64,000 bases of DNA from Ariolimax columbianus (GCA_036924085.1 JAVGWX010000003.1:121888764-121952763); one strand, 5' to 3'; positions 45,584 through 57,578 are shown, counted from the first letter of the stretch. Notes: generated by a model not told the origin, from the sequence alone. Numbers and translations are program-made.

Positions 45584-45584
<1 letters not shown>
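45083..45584. other. No gene seen
   Basis: Shares a short motif with 21346-21480. No supported gene. Confidence 0.45.

Positions 45585-45664
<80 letters not shown>
45585..45664. repeat. TA microsatellite
   Basis: (TA)n of about 75 bp. Confidence 0.95.
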
Positions 45665-45667
<3 letters not shown>

Positions 45668-46419
45668 TTATATCTGGCGCGGTAGGTCCATTGAAGCAGT
45701 AGTAGCAGTGCTTGCCTTTTCCTAACAAACGAATTAATATCTTGTATTCCTTACTTAAGCTCTAACAGGTTTTTGAAATAGTGAAACAATACACTTTGGC
45801 GAACAGTTGTGTTTAATGTCATGGCTACTCTACGAGCCTATGTACATGTCGCTATTACAAGATGACTCGACTGGACTTTAAACATGACCTGGAAAGAATG
45901 ACGTTGCAACGCAAGCATATAAGACTATCACAACTCCTATGATCGATTATACGTCAGTAGAGCGTGGGGAGAAGATGGGGTATAGTTGTTTACAGATGCA
46001 CTAGAAGCTATAAGAGATTTTCTTTTCGCCAATGAACGACGAGTATTTTTGCCATGTGATCTTGGATAACTATTAATAAATTATTGACGCATGCGCATTG
46101 TCTTCTGTACCAAATATTATAACATTACAGATCTACCGATGTGTGCATTCATTCTTACCTTGTTAAGCACACCGGTAATTAGGGGATGCGATTGTTCAGC
46201 CTACGGAGGAATAAAACGCTATAAGTGCTGTAACTTTCATATGTTTGTAATAAAGCCACTGGGTCCGGCTTAATTTTAACACGCCTCGTGTGTGTGTGTG
46301 TATATATATTTACATATTCTGCGTCAAAGGGAAGGGCACCGAATTGAAACAAGTTAACACGTTTAAATAAATACCTGAACACACACATAACATCACATGG
46401 AAGATGCAATTATGAAATT
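45665..46419. other. No gene seen
   Basis: No supported frame; short open frames have no domain. Confidence 0.5.
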
Positions 46420-46800
46420 AAATGCAGAATAGTCCAAGCAAAATCGGTCTTCCAGACCATGAAGATAATCTTGTACAACGAAACCTTGTCGCTGGAGCTA
46501 AGAAAGATAGTCCTTGGATACTTTGGGGAACCATTACTGACATATGTCAGTGAATCATGTACAATCAGCATGCAAGACCTTTGGAAGGAGCGGGGATTTG
46601 GTTTTGCAGAAGAATGTTGCGGATCCGAAGAGGCACGAACACAAAGACAACCCATTGCAAACATCAGAACAAGGCATTCATCCTTTATCGCGCATGTTTA
46701 CGAGAAGAGGAGGTTTGAAGTACGTTATAACACAAGGAAAGACACCAGGAGAGAGAGAAAGAGGGAAAGAGAGAGGGAGAGAGAGATAGAGGAAGCTATA
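46420..46800 (+). mobile_element. LINE C-terminal fragment (endonuclease-RT type)
   Basis: The plus strand reads NETLSLELRKIVLGYFGEPL with LTYVSESCTI, the Asn-x-x-LSLELRK..V..Y.EP.LTYG.E.WTI thumb block of LINE reverse transcriptases. It then gives RTRHSSFIAHVYEKRRFEV, matching the RRRQ..FFGHV block. A GA-rich Arg/Glu run closes it. It is diverged and has lost surrounding motifs. Confidence 0.55.
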
Positions 46801-47639
46801 TATATATAAATGAAAGACAAAATGGGACACACACCATTTGAAACAGGAAATCAAACATATATCTTCTGTTGCTTGTCGTGTTCGCTCATTGATTTTGTCA
46901 GCGCCTAACGAGTTCCCAAGATGGCCGGTGTTAGGTGCTTCTATTTAGCCCTGTACAACTCTGAGTTTATTGTTGAGTCAGTTGGGCAGGGAGTCGTTCT
47001 CAGGCTGGCTATACTGATGACAGGGCTGATATAAACGGGAAGATACAAGGCAGAGGAGGAACAGAGAGAGATGGTGAAAGACCGAATTCAGTCAAACAGT
47101 TTGAAAGAAAAACGCAATGAGAAAGAGGTTTGAAAACAAAAGACGGCATTGAACGCTGAAGAAAGAATAAGAAAGACATAGAGAGAGAGAGAGAGAGATG
47201 GAGAGAGAGATAGAGAGAGAGAGAGCACGCCAGGACAAGTAGTGCTGTAGTAGCAGGAGAAACAATCATGAGTCCGCCATCAACTCGAGTTGTCTAAAAC
47301 AATTAAACCAAGCGAACCAGAAACAACACTGCACAACGAGTGTTTAATAAGCCACGCTCCATCCCATGAGCTCTCCGCCAAGTTTACATTGTACATCCGG
47401 AGTTGGCTGTTTGGGGGACACATTGTCGGGTATTTGCCTGTTATTTCTAATACGGGTGCATCTCATTGGCGCCCTTGATCGATGCAAATCACTTTTGGGG
47501 TTTAATTATCTCAAATTTATTCCTAGAATATTTCCCAAGCGACTGGTTAATCAGACAGAGTGAGTTTTGATAAAGATGAATGTTTGCAAATATAAGGTGG
47601 CTTGTATGCACATTAAAGAGAATAATTGGAAGAATAGCG
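46801..47639. other. No gene seen; GA microsatellite at 47180-47225
   Basis: Short GA repeats. Small plus-strand frames in the second half have no recognised domain. Confidence 0.5.
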
Positions 47640-47862
47640 TGAGTTGATGTTTTCTGTATTATATAGATCATATATTGATGTTTTCTGTATTATATAGATC
47701 ATGTATTGATGTTTTCTGTATTATATAGATCATATATTGATGTTTTCTGTATTATATAGATCATATATTGATGTTTTCTGTATTATATAGATCATATATT
47801 GATGTTTTCTGTATTATATAGATCATATATTGATGTTTTCTGTATTATATAGATCATATATT
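47640..47862. repeat. 31-bp minisatellite (about 7 copies)
   Basis: TTGATGTTTTCTGTATTATA plus TAGATCATATA, with one g/a variant. Confidence 0.94.
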
Positions 47863-48466
47863 GTTTGCTAAAATCAGTATATATGGAGATTGGGGACAAA
47901 ACGTGGAAGTGGATTAAAGGCATCTTCAGAGAAAAACCTAAAACACCAGAGGTGCGTTGGTGTCCACAGGGACAGAAAATAGTGGAAGAGACAAAAGAAG
48001 ATCTAGTTTTGATTACCCATTTAGCTCTAAGTGAAGTATATGGTCATTATTACTGCTGGCCCCCTTTACAGGAAGTATGTACCAAAGGATTTGCAGTGAC
48101 ATTTTCAATAGCAGTGGTTTTCATAATTAGGTTGCCAACACTTTGCACACCAATCTGCAATCACAATTTACAACATGCTTGATAGGTTACAGTTGAGCTA
48201 TTATTTCCAATCCGTCTTCAATATTGTCGAGTGGGATCTGGCTTTGATTCAGCAAATCACTATTGGGTTAATTATTTTAAATTTATTTAAAGAATGTTTC
48301 CCCAAGATACTTGTTAAACGCACAGATTGGAGTGAGCCTTGATAAGGATCAATGTTCGCGAATATAGAGTGTCTAGCATTCACATTTTGGATACGTGGAT
48401 ACGGCGCGTGTTGTATTAGTTGTGTTCGATGTTTTAAAAAAATTGTATACACGATGCTTTGTGTTG
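47863..48466. other. No gene seen
   Basis: The plus-strand frame 47865-48182 (Trp-rich GDKTWKWIKGIF) has no family I recognise and no splice support. Confidence 0.4.
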
Positions 48467-48540
48467 TTATGTTCAGCTCAATATAGCTGGGGTTTTGGAA
48501 GTAACAGTGGAGATGGAATCACGGTAAGGAAGAAACATAT
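48467..48540. repeat. Roughly 75-bp repeat unit, left of LINE
   Basis: Carries ttatgttcagctcaatatag and ctggggttttgg, then aacagtggagatggaatcac and agaaacatat. The same unit follows the LINE at about 49530-49605, and a fragment follows that. Confidence 0.8.
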
Positions 48541-49513
48541 CTTCTCCTTCTTCTTCTTCTTCTTCTTCGCACGCTGTCAGACGTCAACTTATATTTGTTC
48601 GAAGAAAGCAGCTGTCATTCTGAGGCTGTCGACGTTGCCATAGAGCTTGTCTAGTGTTGCCACTGGTGATGGCCACATTTGCTTTCTCTGGTCCTCGTAT
48701 GTCGGACAATTTTGCAGCAGATGTTCGGCGATAATTTTCCCTGTACCACGGGTGCATTCGTCAGTGCCACCTATCTTCAGTTTATTGAATAGATGGTACC
48801 TCAGTCTGTTGTGGCCTGTGCGGAGTCTGAAGACCACGACCTGTTCTCTTCTGCTCTACTGGTAAAAGGCATCATTTTTGGTGTAGCCAGTATGCTCTGT
48901 TTCCCATTTGGCAATGTATCTGTCCCTAATAAACCTTTTGTACTCTTTGTAGGTCACACTAGAATCTGGTTGTGGTAATCTTGCACCTTCTTTTGCCAGT
49001 TTGTCTGCCTCCTCGTTGCCTTGAATGTTACAGTAGGATGGAACCCACTGTACCACTACTCTTTTTGGTGCGGACTGCTGGCATAGTTGACAGAGTACTG
49101 CTCTTAAATCATTGTTCTGTATTTTTCTGACTTTTTAGTGCTGTAACCACGGCCAGGGCATCTGTAAACAGGACTATCTGGCTTTCATTGCTTTCGCATG
49201 TGAGTCTTGCTTCTACTGCAGCCCTCAGTGCCTCTGCCTCCGCTCTGAAATTGCTTGAGAATTTTCCAGTTGCTTCTGACAGTGTTATTTTACTACCATT
49301 TGTTAGGCCCAGGAATACCCATCCCTCTCCATTCTGTGTTGTGTTTCTTATAGAGCCGTCAGTGTATGTCCAGTCTATGCTTGGGTAGTTTTTCGCTATG
49401 TACCTCAGGGTTATGTCTCTTCTTTCCTTTTCAGTCTGGCTGTTCTTGTTTCCAATACCTGGTATATTTTCTACCACCTCTGGAATGATATGCTGCTTCC
49501 AGGTGGGTTAGCC
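48541..49513 (-). mobile_element. LINE family A copy in a tandem repeat
   Basis: 973-bp minus-strand insertion with the GAA tail at 48541-48568 (as TTC). AGAAACATAT at 48531-48540 and 49514-49523 is its target duplication. The content is connector (VVENIPGIGNKN), RNase H (WTYTDGSIRN, FRAEAEALRAA, LFTDALAVVTAL, WVPSYCNIQGNEEADKLA) and tail (ECTRGTGK...H...C). Frameshifts lie near 49115 and 48850. The first Cys of the cluster is retained, but the second is Arg. Confidence 0.9.
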
Positions 49514-49640
49514 AGAAACATATGATATGTTATGTTCAGCTCAATATAACTGGGGTTTTGGGAGTTACAGTGGAGATGGAATCACAGTAATGCAGAAACA
49601 TATGGTATGTTATGGAGTTTGGAGAGTTGAAGTGTAGATA
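49514..49640. repeat. Roughly 75-bp repeat unit, right of LINE
   Basis: Repeats the sequence left of the LINE with a few changes. Confidence 0.75.
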
Positions 49641-49667
49641 GATTGACATTTAGAAATATACATAGTA

Positions 49668-49755
49668 ATACACGAACAACACCTGGCGAACAACACAACA
49701 CCTGGCGAAGAACACCTGTCACACAACACCTGGCGAACAACACCTGACCAAAAAA
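49668..49755. repeat. Short CACCTGGCGAACAACA minisatellite
   Basis: About 5 imperfect copies. Confidence 0.85.
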
Positions 49756-50615
49756 AGTGGAATGACGAAATAAGGCAGCTCAGTTTCATAGGCGAGCCAA
49801 AGAAGACGACACAAAGTAATGAACCAGAGAGCAGTTGTCGTTACAACCCTAATACATGAGATGGGTGTCATCAGGCGTTAACTGAGTTATTCTAGTGTGT
49901 TAACCATTCTTTCATTGCCATCATGACTAGGACGTCTGAGAAACGTCATTACAATAGGCATAATATTGTTTGAGTGATATAGTGACCGGCTTCTCTCAAT
50001 GGCAGTAAACTAGATACACATTTATAGCTAATTGGAAAATGTGGTTAGTTGAGAAAAAAATAACTCGGTATCGTTGTCGTGAAAAGAGAGCCCTCTACTA
50101 ACACTATAATAAGACACTCCATAGCCTTATACACTTCATCTCGGACATCAGTTCCTATATTGAACTGGATTGACCTTTACTGGGTCAAACGCATTTTACG
50201 TGCCCGCAGATAAATTAACATGACGTTTCAAATATAAAATGACAGAAAGACAGACAGACAGATACACACACACACATATGCATATGTTTATGACATGACA
50301 TAACACCAGCTATGGTTAGGTGGTTTGTTAAGAACATCATAGATGGCGCCTAATAAGCCGAGGGTCTACTTTGCTCTAGTGTTTGAGTCTATTAAGATGA
50401 ACTCGAACATTGGTTAACCAACCTCCTCGGCACTTGTCCCAACGCAGCGACGTAATAAGCTGCACAAACTTTCCCCCGGCTACATCGAACTCATACTAGA
50501 GCGGGGACCTGCGCATCTGCCGCTGAAGTATAGTACTGGTCGACTAAGGTCTAAGAATTTTATAACGTGAAGATTCTTCTTCTTCCTCTTCGTCTTTTTC
50601 GTATGATCCCCTGGA
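49756..50615. other. No gene seen
   Basis: No supported frame. Confidence 0.5.
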
Positions 50616-50735
50616 TTTGTTGTTGTTTTTGAGTGCCCACGATGAGTAAGTATACTCTTTTGCCCGCCGTGAAAATGGCGTTAAGTGGCAGGTTGCAGTA
50701 GCATTCCTCAGATCCTGGGCACGCACGATTCACTT
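50616..50735 (-). mobile_element. S2 SINE-like repeat, 3' part only
   Basis: TTTGTTGTTGTTTTTGAGTG, then aaaatggcgttaagtggcag, aligned to 29918-30000. The rest is missing. Confidence 0.65.
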
Positions 50736-51135
50736 TTTATTCCTGTATAATGAATGGGTCACACAAGGACAGCTGACAAACATAACTCGCAGCTAACCGC
50801 GTTAGACTTGGTCCCTATCCGAGACACGGGAGAGGGAAATTACGACGCGTGAAATGAAACCTCTAAAAAAAAGTCATTAATGTCACCAGGAGAAATAAAA
50901 TGTGAAATGATGACTTTAGAAATAATATCAGAACCAGCCCTTGTGTTGAACACACATTGAGACAGAAGATCAGATGTTTCATGAAAATCACAACCTAGTC
51001 AACTTGTATAACACCAGAAGATCTGGTAACAAAGCACGAGGAAAACCAGGTGGCAGATGGATTTATGATGTAACAAATACAACAACAGCCTGGACTACGA
51101 ACTGGTGTATCACGATGTAGGAACAACCTGAAAAT

Positions 51136-51297
51136 ATGGGGTACATGGATGATGAAACATACGAATGTGGAGTAACACAAGACCAGGACCATCTGATGAT
51201 CTGCCCAAACCTCCGGGAGACTTGTAGCATGGATGACCTTCTGAGTGCCAGTGACAGGGTAATCCACGTGGCTGAATACTGGAAGAATGAAGTGTGA
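51136..51297 (+). mobile_element. LINE family F C-terminal fragment
   Basis: 54-codon frame MGYMDDETYECGVTQDQDHL followed by MICPN, then MDDLLSASDRVIHVAEYWKN before TGA. A Cys...His...Cys cluster followed by a DLL..A...I..A.YW end is the C-terminus of several animal LINE polyproteins. The related copy 39995-40125 is more decayed. Confidence 0.6.
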
Positions 51298-51999
51298 CGT
51301 AGTGCCTAGGACAGGGGAAGTAAGTAAGTAAACACGGACTGACAACGACAGACCCAACACACACGCTTGACGCAAAGAAAGACTACTGTATCTGCCTGTG
51401 GAGCTTATCAACACACGTAGACACACATAGCCAATTAATGGAAGTACCATATATGTGCTATTTTTCTACAACTTTCTAGCAAAGACAGAAGGTTACTCCA
51501 CGCTCGGTATGTTCTTGGCCTGTGTGAATGGTAAGGTGTGTCATATAATGAGCTGCAGTGCCTTCTACCCTAGAGGAACTAACAGCATTTACTTGCTCTT
51601 TACGACTCGCTCTCATTGCGGCAATGATTCAATTCTCCTCTCTGTCATGTACCAGAGTTACCCCCCAGGAAACCAGACGATCAATAATATCCGCTTAATA
51701 TGAATATTCATCTTCCAGCGTGTCGTATGATTAATGCAGCGGGAACGGAAATGGCGCTAAACTACCACACTCGCAGACGATGCAGTTGTAAATTGGTATC
51801 TACGGCCAGGGAATCAAAAGGCAGCGAGGAAGGGAAATGTGACTTAGTATACCCAAATCTATAATGCTTCATTTCTGACAAGTCGTTAAGTCCGCTAATA
51901 GACGCCCTTGACCTTTTCCCTGTGTATATTTCTGTCACCAGACGTTATTGTAGGATGCATCTTTTTCTTAAGCGTTCGTCCCGAATGACGATGTGTATA
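51298..51999. other. No gene seen
   Basis: No supported frame. Confidence 0.5.
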
Positions 52000-52200
52000 G
52001 TTTACAGCTGCTCTGCAGTATATGCGCCTTTCAGCAAAACACATCCGGTTTCAACACGACATTTTTGGGACCTGGTTTACCTTTCTTCTTTGATCTTTAT
52101 CTCCTTACCCAGAGTGCAGTCTGTTCCCAGGGCCGCTATTTGCAGGCGGAATTGGATCTCGGTCAGCTATCGTTTGCAGCTCATTGACTGCTGCATCTTC
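52000..52200 (-). mobile_element. S1 SINE-like repeat, diverged
   Basis: Core (tttacagctgctctgcagta, tgcgcctttcagcaaaacac) plus the downstream part shared with 25585-25770 and 60310-60500. Confidence 0.6.
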
Positions 52201-52284
52201 GATACCAAGCGAAATTCTGAGATTATAAATATCGTAGGATCTACTTTGTGTGCCGAATACTTAAATATATAGACCATAAAATGG

Positions 52285-52350
52285 CAACACAAATTCTTTA
52301 CCTAACATCTTCATGCTGGTTTAGAAGATTCTATAGAGTCTGTATACAAC
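52285..52350 (-). mobile_element. CR1/L2-like LINE 3' tail, solo
   Basis: Inverse of the 3' UTR at 27675-27735: ctggtttagaagattctata and gagtctgtatacaacctgtt. A short orphan end. Confidence 0.65.
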
Positions 52351-52665
52351 CTGTTTCTTGGAGGGTCGTTTAAACGATGTGCGGGTCATCTTAATATACT
52401 CAAACGCTAGAGCGACGTAGACCCGCAGCCAGTTTTGCGCCATCTAAGCTGCTCTTTACAAACCATCTAGGGGTTCAAATAATTTTGGATATATTTTTAG
52501 CTAGAATTTATGAATTTTGTCTGGGCAGCAGCCGTTAAACCTACCCTTTTCGATTTCTACCTGCCAAGGGATTTTTATCGTGCTTGATACTGCACCGGAA
52601 AGTTTGACCTCGCTTCCCAGAGATCAGGGGATCTTTTACTAGAAGATCCAAGTGAAAGAAATCCC
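52351..52665. other. No gene seen
   Basis: No supported frame. Confidence 0.5.
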
Positions 52666-52815
52666 GGGTCCCCCCCCCCCCCCCCTGATTCGAAACTTTG
52701 GCACCCGAGGCGGACACGTTACCTCGAGACCACCGAGTCCACCATACACCCCTTTACTACCACTGTACGCCTATAAAAGATGGCTGAATGCCCCCCCCCC
52801 CCCCCCCCCCCCCCA
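52666..52815. repeat. Two poly-C runs
   Basis: About 17 C at 52669-52685 and about 22 C at 52793-52814. Confidence 0.9.
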
Positions 52816-52869
52816 CAGTTTAAGCAACGCACTTGGTCAAGGAGAGAAAACTGCAGTCTCCTACGTCAC

Positions 52870-54100
52870 AAATCAGAAAAAGTTGTCGGTAACGTAATGT
52901 CTAATTGTACAAAAAAGTTGTCGGAAACGTAATGTCTAATTGTACAAAAAAGTTGTCGGAAACGTAATGTCTAATTGTGGACAAAGTTGGCGGAAACGTA
53001 ATATCCAATTGTGGACAAAGTTTGCGGAAACGTAATGTCAATATGTACGAAAAGTTGTCTGAAACGTAATGTCTAATTGTACAAAAAGTTGGCGGAAACG
53101 TAATGTCAATTTGTACGAAAAATTTTCGGAAACATAATGTCTAATTCTAGGAAAAGTTGGCGGAAACGTAAAGTCTAATTGCACAAAAAGTTGACGGAAA
53201 CGTAATGTCTAATTATGGACAAAGTTGGCGGAAACGTAAAGTCTAATTGCACAAAAAGTTGACGGAAACGTAATGTCTAATTATGGACAAAGTTGGCGGA
53301 AACGTAAAGTCTAATTGCACAAAAAGTTGACGGAATCGTAATGTCTAATTATGGACAAAGTTGGCGGAAACGTAAAGTCTAATTGCACAAAAAGTTGACG
53401 GAAACGTAATGTCTAATTGTGGACAAAGTTGGCGGAAACGTAAAGTCTAATTGCACAAAAAGTTGACGGAAACGTAATGTCTAATTGTGGACAAAGTTGG
53501 CGGAAACGTAAAGTCTAATTGCACAAAAAGTTGACGGAAACGTAAAGTCTAATTGCACAAAAAGTTGACCGAAACGTAATGTCTAATTGTGGACAAAGTT
53601 GGCGGAAACGTAAAGTCTAATTGCACAAAAAGTTGACCGAAACGTAATGTCTAATTGCACAAAAAGTTGACGGAATCGTAATGTCTAATTGCACAAAAAG
53701 TTGACGGAATCGTAAAGTCTAATTGCACAAAAAGTTGACGGAAACGTAATGTCTAATTGCACAAAAAGTTGACGGAAACGTAAAGTCTAATTGCACAAAA
53801 AGTTGACGGAATCGTAATGTCTAATTGCACAAAAAGTTGACCGAAACGTAATGTCTAATTGCACAAAAAGTTGACCGAAACGTAAAGTCTAATTGCACAA
53901 AAAGTTGACCGAAACGTAAAGTCTAATTGCACAAAAAGTTGACGGAATCGTAATGTCTAATTGCACAAAAAGTTGACGGAAACGTAATGTCTAATTGCAC
54001 AAAAAGTTGACGGAATCGTAAAGTCTAATTGCACAAAAAGTTGACGGAATCGTAATGTCTAATTGCACAAAAAGTTGACGGAAACGTAATGTCTAATTGT
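52870..54100. repeat. 34-bp minisatellite (about 36 copies)
   Basis: Unit CGGAAACGTAATGTCTAATT plus GCACAAAAAGTTGA. Early copies have gtacaaaaaa/gtggac and ggcgg variants. Later copies are more uniform (aaagtc/aatgtc alternating). Confidence 0.95.
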
Positions 54101-54106
54101 GCGAAC

Positions 54107-54765
54107 ACATATAAAGAAGTATGGTTTAGTTACCGCGTGAGCACAACATATAGGAACTAAAAATTAGGTTACGACCAATCAGTTGACCGCACTGAGGACT
54201 TGCGCCATGGAAGAACGATACGTTATTCGATTTTTTTGTGTGTAGTCAAAGGGTGTGAAACCATTTGAAATCTACATAAAAATTAAGGTTCAGCATGAAG
54301 ACAGTTGTTTGAAACAGAGAAGAGTATGAGTGGGTAGAAATATTTTAAAGCGGAAGACAAAACGTAATTTATGAATCGCGGAATGGGAAACCAGCAAGCA
54401 CGACAACTTAAACAGTAAAACAGCAGGTCGACTAGCTAGTCCATGGCAACTGGAAAGTTGATAAAATAACTGTACATTTGAACATGAGTCACGGCGCTGC
54501 GCACGAAATTGTCCACGTTATTCTTGGTTATAGGAATGCGCGTAGCAGATGGGTGCCAAGACAGCTGGCAACAAGTTAATGGAGGTGGTTTAAAGGTCAA
54601 ACCAAAAGACTTATTTATAAAGGGTATCAACAAGCTAGTAGATAGATGGACAAAGTGTGTTGGAAGGCACAGCGACTGTATACAAAATAACACACACAAT
54701 TTCTGATTCGTACTTTTGTAAAAATGTTATTAATAAAATTGCTGTTTGATAATGACTGTTCCTCG
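54107..54765 (+). mobile_element. Internally deleted mariner, copy M3
   Basis: Plus-strand N-terminus from the ATG at 54207 (MEERYVIRFF, then KPFEIYIKIKVQHEDSC). A linker MSHGAAHEIVHVILGYR at 54480-54530 is followed within about 40 bp by the C-terminal LKVKPKDLFIKGINKLVDRW and TKCVGRHSD at 54587-54675. The catalytic region is absent. The right end is GACTGTTCCTCG at about 54765. The left terminus was not identified. It shares its deletion junction with M2. Confidence 0.78.
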
Positions 54766-54849
54766 CATATTATACACTATATGTATACAAATCTATTGGG
54801 TTCCTTTACAGATCTGTTTTCAGCAAGGTTGTGCCAATAAAGGATAGTA

Positions 54850-54925
54850 AATAGGTACTGACGTCAGATGCATCGGGCATGAAACAAAACCCAGTACGAC
54901 GCACTGCGCCTTAAGAAATTAGGCG
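54850..54925 (+). mobile_element. tRNA-derived SINE body fragment
   Basis: gtcagatgcatcgggcatga ... acgacgcactgcgcc ... attaggcgaatg parallels the body of 40583-40834. No promoter head. Confidence 0.6.
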
Positions 54926-54957
54926 AATGGTAAGAAACAGGAGGAGTAAAAAACAAA

Positions 54958-54968
54958 GTAGTAGTAGC

Positions 54969-55006
<38 letters not shown>

Positions 55007-55043
55007 CAGCAGCAGTTGTAGTAGTAGTAGTAGTAGTAGTAGT

Positions 55044-55129
<86 letters not shown>

Positions 55130-55345
55130 AAATAGTATATGTACTAGAAGAAGAAGATGAAAAGGAAGAAGAAGAACAGAAGAAAAAGAAAAAAAGAAGA
55201 GCAGCAGCAAAACAAAACAAAAAACAAAAAAAAAGGAGAAAAGAGGACGTAGTAGTAATAGAAAATAAAGAAATAAAAAAAGAAAAACAGGAAATAAAAG
55301 AATAATAATAAGAAGAGGAAGAAGAAGAAGAAGAAAGAAGAAGAA
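54958..55345. repeat. AGT microsatellite followed by AAG-rich tract
   Basis: (AGT)n with AGC stretches to about 55130, then GAA/AAAAG-rich sequence. Ser-, Leu- and Thr-rich frames are artefacts. Confidence 0.95.
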
Positions 55346-55364
55346 ATCCACATTTTCCCCAACG

Positions 55365-55780
55365 TTTACATTTTAGAACGAACCAACTATTGAGAAAGTT
55401 ATTCTGGTACATTCTTAAACAGACTGACTATTGAAAAATGTATTCTGGTATATTCTAGAACGAACTAAGTATTGGGACAGTTCTTCTGGTACATTCTTAA
55501 ACAAACTGACTATTGGGAAAGATTTCTGGTACATTCTAAAATAAGATGAATATTGGAAAAGTTATTCTGGTAAATTCTAGAACGAACTAACTATTGGGAA
55601 AGGTATTCTGATACATTCTAAGACAAATTGACTATTGGGAAAGGTATTCTGGTACATTCTAGAACAAACTAACTATTGAGAAAGGTACTCTGGTACATTC
55701 TAACACAAGATGACTATTGTAAAAGTTATTCTGGTACATTCTAGAACAAACTAACTATTGAGAAAGGAATTCTGGTAGTC
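55365..55780. repeat. 41-bp minisatellite (about 10 copies)
   Basis: Unit CTATTGAGAAAGTTATTCTG plus GTACATTCTTAAACAGACTGA. Ends next to the exon's donor site, so it lies in the downstream intron of the minus-strand gene. Confidence 0.9.
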
Positions 55781-55786
55781 CCCTAC

Positions 55787-56314
55787 CTGAGCAAGGCATG
55801 TATGTACAGTAATAGTGGGAGATTCTGAGAAGCTAAAGCTATCCTCTTCAGATCCTGCCAGCAAAGATGCATCCAGATCCAAAATGTTACTGTTCCTTTC
55901 ATCAAAATCCGAATCTGCAGATTCTCTATCACTGGCAAATCCTGTGGATAATCCCAATGAGGATAAAGTGGACTGTCGTTTAATCAGTCGCCTCTCTCCT
56001 CTATAGTGTGCGTACTGTGCCTCTTTGGGATGACGGATAGGTGAAGGCTCCTGACTGGAAGATGTAAAGTCTCCGTCGCTAGCACCATCTTGACAGTCAA
56101 AATACTCAACCGAATCTTCCCTTTTATCTTTGATCGTATAGTCGTAAGAATGTCTTCGCACCCGCCCGCTGGAAGCAGTGGAGCTGCCACTGGATTCGCT
56201 ACTATACTGTTGAAGGCTGTGTCTCTCAGGGCGCAGACTGGTGCGTATTGTAGCATCTGGTGGAAGGCTAATACTTGAGGCCACAGCGAGCAGACTGTCC
56301 ACTGACTTGCTCAC
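55787..56314 (-). CDS. Internal coding exon of an unrecognised serine-rich acidic protein
   Basis: On the minus strand an acceptor (tctacctgttcag) precedes 56314 and a donor (ctcag/gtaggg) follows 55787. The 528-bp exon is open throughout, phase 0 at both ends (176 residues), and uses all codons rather than a repeat. Content: VSKSVDSLLAVASSISLPPD, a Ser-rich patch (SSESSGSSTASSGRVRRHSY), an acidic stretch (KREDSVEYFDCQDGASDGD), RRLIKRQSTLSSLGLS, and FDERNSNILDLDASLLAGSE. It has many likely phosphorylation sites and low complexity, typical of a disordered linker in a cytoplasmic regulator or lipid-transfer protein. I cannot name the gene. No neighbouring exon was found in the window. Confidence 0.75.
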
Positions 56315-56466
56315 CTGAACAGGTAGAACACAATAAGGAGATAAATAAAACAAATCAGGTAAGAAATACAGTACAATGAAAACACGAATAAAATATAATA
56401 CTCACTATAGTAATGAAAACGACTACAGAAAAATGCAAATATACTTCACGTGTCTGTCATTGACTA

Positions 56467-56467
56467 T

Positions 56468-56525
<58 letters not shown>

Positions 56526-56535
56526 TAGCCAATCA
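56467..56535. repeat. AATC microsatellite
   Basis: (AATC)n, about 17 units. Confidence 0.96.
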
Positions 56536-56849
56536 ATCAATCTATCTATCTTACGTTCTCTTCTCCGTGTATTTTTTAGGTAATCCTCTCTTTTTCTTCC
56601 CTTGAGGATTCCATTTGAAAAAATGCCTAGCTATGTCGGATTGTGCCTTTCAAAGCAATTCCTATACGTTTAATAAACTTAAAAAAAATCATAATGACAA
56701 AACGTATCCATTGACCGAATGAGTATTTCAAAGCTAAGTTGACGTTTCTTTCTTGCAAATTGTTAAGTAATTTATCTAACTTTTAACGATATTGAGAGAC
56801 ACATGATTTATTATTTTAATTACATCTACAATAATGGTGTACAAGTCAT
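56536..56849. other. No gene seen
   Basis: Spacer; possibly intronic to the exon's gene. Confidence 0.45.
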
Positions 56850-57260
56850 TCTATGTCATCTAATAGGTGTTTAAAGGTTCTATTTCTGTCATCTAACAGT
56901 TTTTAAAGGTTCTATTTCTATGTTATCTCTTGTTTAAAGGTTCTATTTCTATGTTATCTGCTGTTTAAAGGTTCTATTTCTATGTTATCTGCTGTCTAAA
57001 GGTTCTATTTCTATGTTATCTGCTGTTTAAAGGTTCTATTTCTATGTTATATGCTGTTTAAAGGTTCTATTTCTATGTTATCTGCTGTTTAAAGGTTTTA
57101 TTTCTATGTTATCTGCTGTTTGAAGGTTCTATTTCTATGCCATCTAACAGTTTTTAAAGGTTCTATTTCTATGTTATCTCTTGTTTAAAGGTTCTATTTC
57201 TATGTTATCTCTTGTTTAAAGGTTCTATTTCTATGTTATCTGCTTTTTAAAGGTTCTATT
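56850..57260. repeat. 31-bp minisatellite, left block
   Basis: About 13 copies of TTTAAAGGTTCTATTTCTAT plus GTTATCTGCTG. Continues after the S2 insertion at 57579. Confidence 0.93.
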
Positions 57261-57578
57261 TGGGGAGGAAGACTTACGTCAGGTAAAATATACTGGCCAA
57301 GACTCTCACCTCAGCTTCCTAGTAACCCTCCCTGGAAACGGGTTGTTTTCATGCAGCCTAGCTAACGGGGCGAGGGATCGACGTGATTCCCGTAGTTATG
57401 AGTGACACACAGATGAAGCCAAGCATAGAACAACCGCCTGGAGGACCCCGGTACACCTTCATCAGCACGCTCGGAATGGGAGGAAAGCTACTGCAACTCA
57501 CCACTTAACGCCTTTTTCAAGGCGCACAAACAGAGTAACCTGCTCTTCTTGGGCATTCGCAAACAACAGCAAAAAAAG
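57261..57578 (+). mobile_element. S2 SINE-like repeat inserted in a minisatellite
   Basis: Full-length S2 (ggggaggaagacttacgtca, atatactggccaagactctc, ggatcgacgtgattcccgta, then tgggcattcgcaaacaacag). The tail is short (AACAACAGCAAAAAAAG). Minisatellite units lie on both sides. Confidence 0.85.

Noticed and set aside
47865..48182. 105-codon Trp-rich frame as a gene
   Set aside because: Starts inside the 31-bp array, with no domain and no splice support.
54911..55351. Poly-Leu, poly-Thr and Ser-rich frames
   Set aside because: AGT and AAG microsatellite.
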